From the NCBI GenBank assembly GCA_003550325.1, contig QKWP01000273.1, positions 321,104-385,103 of the forward strand: DNA of 64,000 nucleotides, read 5' to 3'. Source of the DNA: Gigaspora rosea. Lineage: Eukaryota > Glomeromycota > Glomeromycetes > Diversisporales > Gigasporaceae. Position 1 is the first letter of the stretch. Each line of letters opens with the position of its first letter. The position numbers and the translations under genes are program-made. Below, piece by piece: positions 59,013 to 64,000 of this stretch. Below the pieces are notes generated by a model. It had not been told where the DNA came from and made no database searches. It saw nothing but the letters and a program-made list of their open reading frames with translations.

Positions 59013-59596
59013 ATGAAAATAACTCCTTTTTGAGACCAGAGAAAAGTTTTTCTAATAAAATTAATACTACAGATTTGATTACTTCGATAAAATTTATACT
59101 ATTCTTACTATTTTTATGATATTTCCTAATATTAATATTTTAAAATGATACTAAAATTATACAAATATAACACTATTAAAAAAATTTTAAAAAATATAAA
59201 ACAAAAAACTATAAACAATTTTTTTTTAAATCTATAGATTTATATTAATAAATATATTTTTTAGCAATATTAAATTGTATAAAATTAATTTTTAATATAA
59301 AATTTATAAATTTTAAAAAAATTTTTTATAGTCACCCTTTTTATAATCATATATTTTTAGAGTTTCAAAGGTGTGACTATAGTGAGAACTAACAATATAT
59401 ATTTGTTAGGGGAGGACCATTTATAAGCTGATATTTTGCTACTAAGAGGCTACCCCTCTTCTCCTACATGATCATAAATACTGCAATTTGATTGGCTAAA
59501 TTATTAAAATTTTATTGTTAAATAATTTTTGAACCAATAGTCTGTTTTGGATTATTCTACTACCAAAATGTTTGTCTTAGTGAGACAATTCCAATA

Positions 59597-61341
59597 AGGG
59601 AGCTTCCAGAAATTAGCTAATTTTGTTTACTATGAGCCTACCCCACCCATCCACACTTGATACCCAATTAGCCAATCAGATTTTATGATTATTAAAAAGT
59701 TAAATATAATATTTAATAGTAAATAATTTTTGATCTACTGGACCAAATTTGATGATTTAACTACCAAAATAATCTTCTCAATGAGAAAATTCTAGCAAGC
59801 CCAAAATCGTTAAAATCCATCACAGGATCCTGTAATTGGAATAGATTTGTATTACTATAAAAGTTCTATAATTTTATTAAATAATTATAACTTATTTATA
59901 GTAACACAAATTTATTTCAATCTTAGAATTCTGTGATTGGATTTAATGATTTTTGGGCTTGTTAGAATCCTCTCATTGAGGTGATTATTTTAGTAGTAAA
60001 TCAGCAAAATTGGCCCAATAGATTAGGTTATTAACAATTAAAAATTAATTTTTAATTGTTAATAAGTTCTGATTTACTGGGCCAATTTTGATAATTTTAC
60101 TACCAAAATGATACTCTCAATGAGAGGATTCTAGTAAGCCCAAAATTTTTAAAATCCAATCACAGGATCCTGTGATCAGAATAGATTTGTGTTACTATAA
60201 AAGTTCTATAATTTATTAAATAATTATAATCTATTTATAGTAACACAAATTTATTTAGATTTTAGGATTCTGTGATTGGATTTTAATGATTTTGGGCTTG
60301 TTGGAATCCTCTTATTGAGAGGATCACTTTGGTAGTAAAATCAGCAAAATTGGCCCAGTAGATTAGACGTTATTAATAATTAAAATTAGTTAATAACTTC
60401 TGATCTACTGGACCAATTTCAATGATTTTACTACCAAAATGATCCTCTCAATGAGAGGATTCTAACAAGCCCAAAATTATTAAAATCCAATCACAGAATC
60501 CTAAGATCAAAATAAATTTGTGTTGCTATAAATGGGTTATAATTATTTAATAAATTATAGAAATTTATAGTAACACAAATCTATTCCGATCACAAGATTC
60601 TGTGATTGGATTTTAACGATTTTGGGCTTGCTAGAATCCCCTCATTAAGAGGATCATTTTGGTAGTTGAATTATCAAATTTGGTCTAGTAGTTCAAAAGT
60701 TATTAATTATCAAATATTATTAATTGATAGTCCGCTAGTTAATCGGAGATCGATCATAGTATCAAATCACATATATAGTGTAAATGTGGCGTGCATATAT
60801 ATAAAAGCTTTTTTATTACTAAATTAATGACACATATCTACTAATTGAAAGTTGTAGAGCTCGTCGAGGCGCATTTAATGGTGGTTAGATCATCCAAATC
60901 GGCCTAGTGGATAGCGAGATATCGTTGAAAAACGATTGGACGACTATATAAAATCTCTATATAAACAAATATTGTTTATATAGAGATTTAATATAGTTGT
61001 CCAATCATTTTTTAACAATATCTCGTCATCCACTGGGCCGATTTGGATGATCTAACCACCGTTAGATATGCCTCAGCGAGCTCTACAACTTTCAATTAGT
61101 GAACATGTGTCATTAACTTAGTAAGAAAAAACTTTTACATGTATGCACGCCACATTCATACTATAGTGATTTTCATATGTGATTTGCATCATGTTACACT
61201 ATGATCAATCTCCGATTAACTGGCAGACTAGCAATTAATAAATCTATACTTTTGGTTAAAACAAATTTTGCAACTTTGGCTAGAATTATGAAATTTTGGT
61301 CAGAATTATACTCAGAAATCAGCTAATTTCTGGAAGCTCCC
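59597..61341. mobile_element. 1.7-kb nested foldback element with TAA duplication
   Basis: Ends GGGAGCTTCCAGAAATTAGCT and mirrored AGCTAATTTCTGGAAGCTCCC, flanked by TAA (59594-59596, 61342-61344), suggest Harbinger-like origin. Inside are serial palindromes with GATCTACTGGACCAA, CTACCAAAATGATCCTCTCAATGAGAGGATT, GGGCTTG and TCCAATCACAG words (about 59740-60700). They are followed by a 540-bp near-perfect palindrome at about 60730-61250 centred on TATAAACAAATATTGTTTATA. The flanks (59560-59596 and 61342-61400) are themselves the two halves of one such palindrome unit. Confidence 0.7.
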
Positions 61342-61884
61342 TAAGCCTAAAATCATCAAAATACAATCACAGGATTCTGAGATCATTATAGATTTGTATT
61401 GCTCTAGTTGTATATATTAAAAAGAATATTGCTAATTTTCACCTTAGGTGACATCACCTAGTTCAGAAATCAGGTTGGAAGTCGGGTCAGAAGTCAGTTA
61501 AAAGCCCGCAGCTGAATCATGTGATTGGCATAATCAATGCATAACAGATATACATATTACAGCCTTAATTTATTTTACTAATGCAATAATTTTCAGTTAA
61601 GTAATATGATTTTAACAATTTTCTTAGACACAAATATATAATATACGTTAAACTACATAAATTATACCAGTATAGCTTGTGTTGCTTAGCTAATGTAACT
61701 TCACCAAAACAATTATTTAACAATTTTAAGATAATAAATATGTGTAAAATCATGCCCTAAACAACTTTATTTGGACTTGCTTTGCTCCCCTGTAGTTGCT
61801 TCGCTTCAGCTATCACCTTCACTTCGCTCTCATTTCTAAATATTCGATATAACCACAATTATTTCTAATATACTTTAACCCTAA

Positions 61885-62026
61885 GGGAGCCTACTTTTAT
61901 CACCTGATTTTCTAGAAGAGGGGTCAAAATTTTTGGAAATTATATATAATACCTAATAATTTTCATATATCTAGGGGGGGTAAGGGCTACTAATAAACTG
62001 AAATCAGGTGATAAAAGTAGGCGCCC
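61885..62026. mobile_element. 142-bp Harbinger-like MITE with TAA duplication
   Basis: GGGAGCCTACTTTTATCACC and mirrored GGTGATAAAAGTAGGCGCCC are flanked by TAA on both sides. The centre holds GAGGGGTCAAAATTT / TAGGGGGGGTAAGG. Confidence 0.7.
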
Positions 62027-62039
62027 TAACCTAATGACT

Positions 62040-62400
62040 CAACAAAGTTTAATACACTAGTGATAAAATTAAAACTGGTATCAATAACTTTAACACAAAC
62101 CAACTATCTAATACCAGTATAATAATAAACAACAACAAATGCAACAGAATGCAAGACTCTTTCAACAATGATAACAGTGAATACCAATAACAAAGTTATT
62201 TTACATCTCCAATAATATCAGCACCAATAACCACCATTCTGCAAAAGGTAATAACTAGAGGTCTGACTTGTTCAAAAAATAAGTATTCAAATATTCATTG
62301 GTTCAATATTTTTTTATTCGAATATTGTTCAAAAATTTTGAAAATATTCAATGAATATTCACTGAATATTCATTGAATATTAAATATATTTTAATTTTAA
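62040..62400. repeat. ACCAATAACA-rich and GAATATTCATT simple sequence
   Basis: Loose AATACCAGTATAATAAT words to about 62240, then GAATATTCATTGAATATTC repeats with self-complementary cores at 62290-62385. No gene. Confidence 0.4.
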
Positions 62401-62527
62401 AATTATATAATATCTTACTTAAATTAGCCAATAAAATTGCAAATAAATTATTAAAAAATAAAATAAAATTATAAAATTATATATTTATATATGGGAATAT
62501 TGTTATAGTGCTATAGCATTTTAGTAC

Positions 62528-63173
62528 TATAGCACTATCCCTTAAACCGTCCAGATAAATAGACAAATTTGTCTACTTAAATTTTATAAATTCATGCCTG
62601 ATCTATTTTTTTAAAAAATAAAAATATTTTATAATTTTTTTTTTTAAATAAAAACTATGATTATATACTATTTAAAACTTCATTTTATTTACTTAATATT
62701 TATAAAAAATTTGAGGTTGCTTATAAAAGAAAATTTTATAATTTTTTTTCTTTTTTACTTAATAAAAATTTAAGATTTAACCCCTACTACCTTAATCCAA
62801 AGTTGTAGACAATTTAAAATTACACTACTTTTATTATTTTAACTTTTATAATTTATTAAGCAAAATTTAGACTTTACTTAGTAGAAACTATAAAATTTCT
62901 CTTCGGAAACATACAGTATAAAAGTTTAAGAAACTTTTTAAAATTTTAATAGTAAAATTAAAAAATAAGTTTTGTAAAAAATATAATATCTTGATCAAAA
63001 TTAAAGATAGAATAATAAAATTTAAATATATTATTTATAAAAGGAATATCTTTAATTTTATTCAATAAATAGGAGGATCAAGCTTAAAAAAATTTTAAGA
63101 AAACTCAAAAAAACTTTTTAAAAATTATTTAGCGGGCAAATTTGCCTGCTAGAGGTTTAAGAGATAGTGCTAT
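62528..63173. repeat. TIR element (ATAGCACTATCCCTTAAAC)
   Basis: ATAGCACTATCCCTTAAACC near 62529 is mirrored by GGTTTAAGAGATAGTGCTAT at the right end; inward both arms carry (G/A)CAAATTTG(T/C)C words. The 640-bp interior is AT-rich and non-coding. Confidence 0.6.
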
Positions 63174-63269
63174 GTTTTTTAATAAATTAATTTTGTGTAC
63201 CCGGGATGTATATAATCAGTAATCAGAGTGATAATCAGTGTTTTTTTATTTTTGTATTTCTTTTTTCTC

Positions 63270-63545
63270 TTTAGGCTGTAAGTAATTTTGTCATTAGTGT
63301 CACTGTTCATACTCGGTATTGTCGTTTTTAGCATCGTAGTTCTGTTGTCATCGTTGTTACAAGAGCAATCGTTATTGGAACTAATGGCAGTGTGTGCAGG
63401 TAATTTATCATTGGCAGTTGTTGCTGTTCTGGTGTTGTCGCTACTAGAATATGGAGTTTTCAATTTTAGTGTTGTGTTTTTTCACATTGTTATTGACAGA
63501 ATTATCGTTAGAGGTGCATAATGTGTTGTTAGTATCATTAACAGA
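63270..63545 (+). repeat. Degenerate GTTGTCATCGTT array
   Basis: GTATTGTCGTTTTTAGCATCG, TGTTGTCATCGTTGTTAC, TGTTCTGGTGTTGTCGCTAC and similar words. Val/Leu/Ser-rich and Asn/Asp/Thr-rich frames on the two strands follow from the repeat. Confidence 0.5.
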
Positions 63546-63962
63546 TTATTTTCTGATATTTTTTATTAATACGCCAAGCAGGTTAGCTCGTATCATTGTT
63601 AGTGATGCAGTAAAATCGTGGGAATGGAATTCAAGTGGATTCAGAATCTCCTAGTTAAATTATGGTTAAGATACAAGTGCATATAAGAGTTACTGACCTA
63701 AAATTTCTCTGATTGCAATGTAAAGATCAAATATCATTTGTTCATTCAAAATTTTTATTTAACTATCATATAACAGTGAATAAAAAAAACTTTATCAAGA
63801 AAATACTTTGGTTTATCAAAAAAACGAACTTTGATATCAAATCTATAAAAGTCAGCAATTTATTCATTTTAACCAACAAGGTTTTTAAACTCAGTTCTAA
63901 ACTAAACGAAGGCTACATTACTTTTACAGTCTATCCTAATAAAATCCACACTTTTTATAAGT

Positions 63963-63963
<1 letters not shown>

Positions 63964-63999
<36 letters not shown>
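63964..63999 (+). repeat. T36 homopolymer at the window end
   Basis: Thirty-six T in a row close the window; possibly a contig edge. Confidence 0.9.

Positions 64000-64000
<1 letters not shown>

Noticed and set aside
63179..63654. Val/Leu/Ser-rich and Asn/Asp/Thr-rich proteins
   Set aside because: Products of the GTTGTCATCGTT array on the two strands; no independent coding evidence.

Overview
The window is a strongly AT-rich, repeat-dominated piece of a eukaryotic nuclear genome. Introns of about 40-110 bp (one near 300 bp, one near 460 bp), a class IV-like chitin synthase, a homoisocitrate dehydrogenase fragment (fungal alpha-aminoadipate lysine pathway), a Sel1-repeat relic and dense decayed DNA transposons fit an early-diverging fungus. 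An arbuscular mycorrhizal fungus of the Rhizophagus type is my best inference; it rests on composition and gene content, not on a database match. Two single N positions (39171, 58789) show that this is a draft scaffold, and the window ends in a T36 run.

Layout. 1-1364: two ordinary genes head to head, COG2 (minus, running off the left edge) and homoisocitrate dehydrogenase (plus, only the first two exons). Both carry a frame break. About 1450-5550: a large inverted-repeat element whose core holds a decayed TnpB/Fanzor-like coding remnant. 5560-14500: palindromic and terminal-inverted-repeat (TIR) elements, including a 636-bp element with a perfect 9-bp target duplication, a pogo-type MITE, a Harbinger-like and a piggyBac-like element, and a tRNA-derived SINE-like segment with a CCCAAAT minisatellite. 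14504-20896: a complete Mutator-like element (MULE) bounded by TIRs built of 20-bp subrepeats. It carries a gene of about 15 exons joining a MULE transposase, a SWIM zinc finger and a C-terminal domain resembling a deubiquitinase/deSUMOylase cysteine protease. 21000-26700: repeats, a second SINE-like copy and a Sel1-repeat relic. 26697-30602: an intact five-exon chitin synthase, the only clearly functional host gene. 30600-52000: mostly non-coding repeats, with a broken pogo transposase at 45802-47370. 52071-54364: an intact two-exon hAT transposase. 54400-64000: tandem arrays, nested palindromes and low-complexity DNA.

Few of the genes act together. COG2 and homoisocitrate dehydrogenase share a divergent promoter, and the chitin synthase stands alone. 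The rest is a record of at least five DNA-transposon superfamilies (Mutator, hAT, Tc1-mariner/pogo, Harbinger-like, piggyBac-like) and their non-autonomous derivatives, many of them nearly full-length palindromes that should form hairpins.
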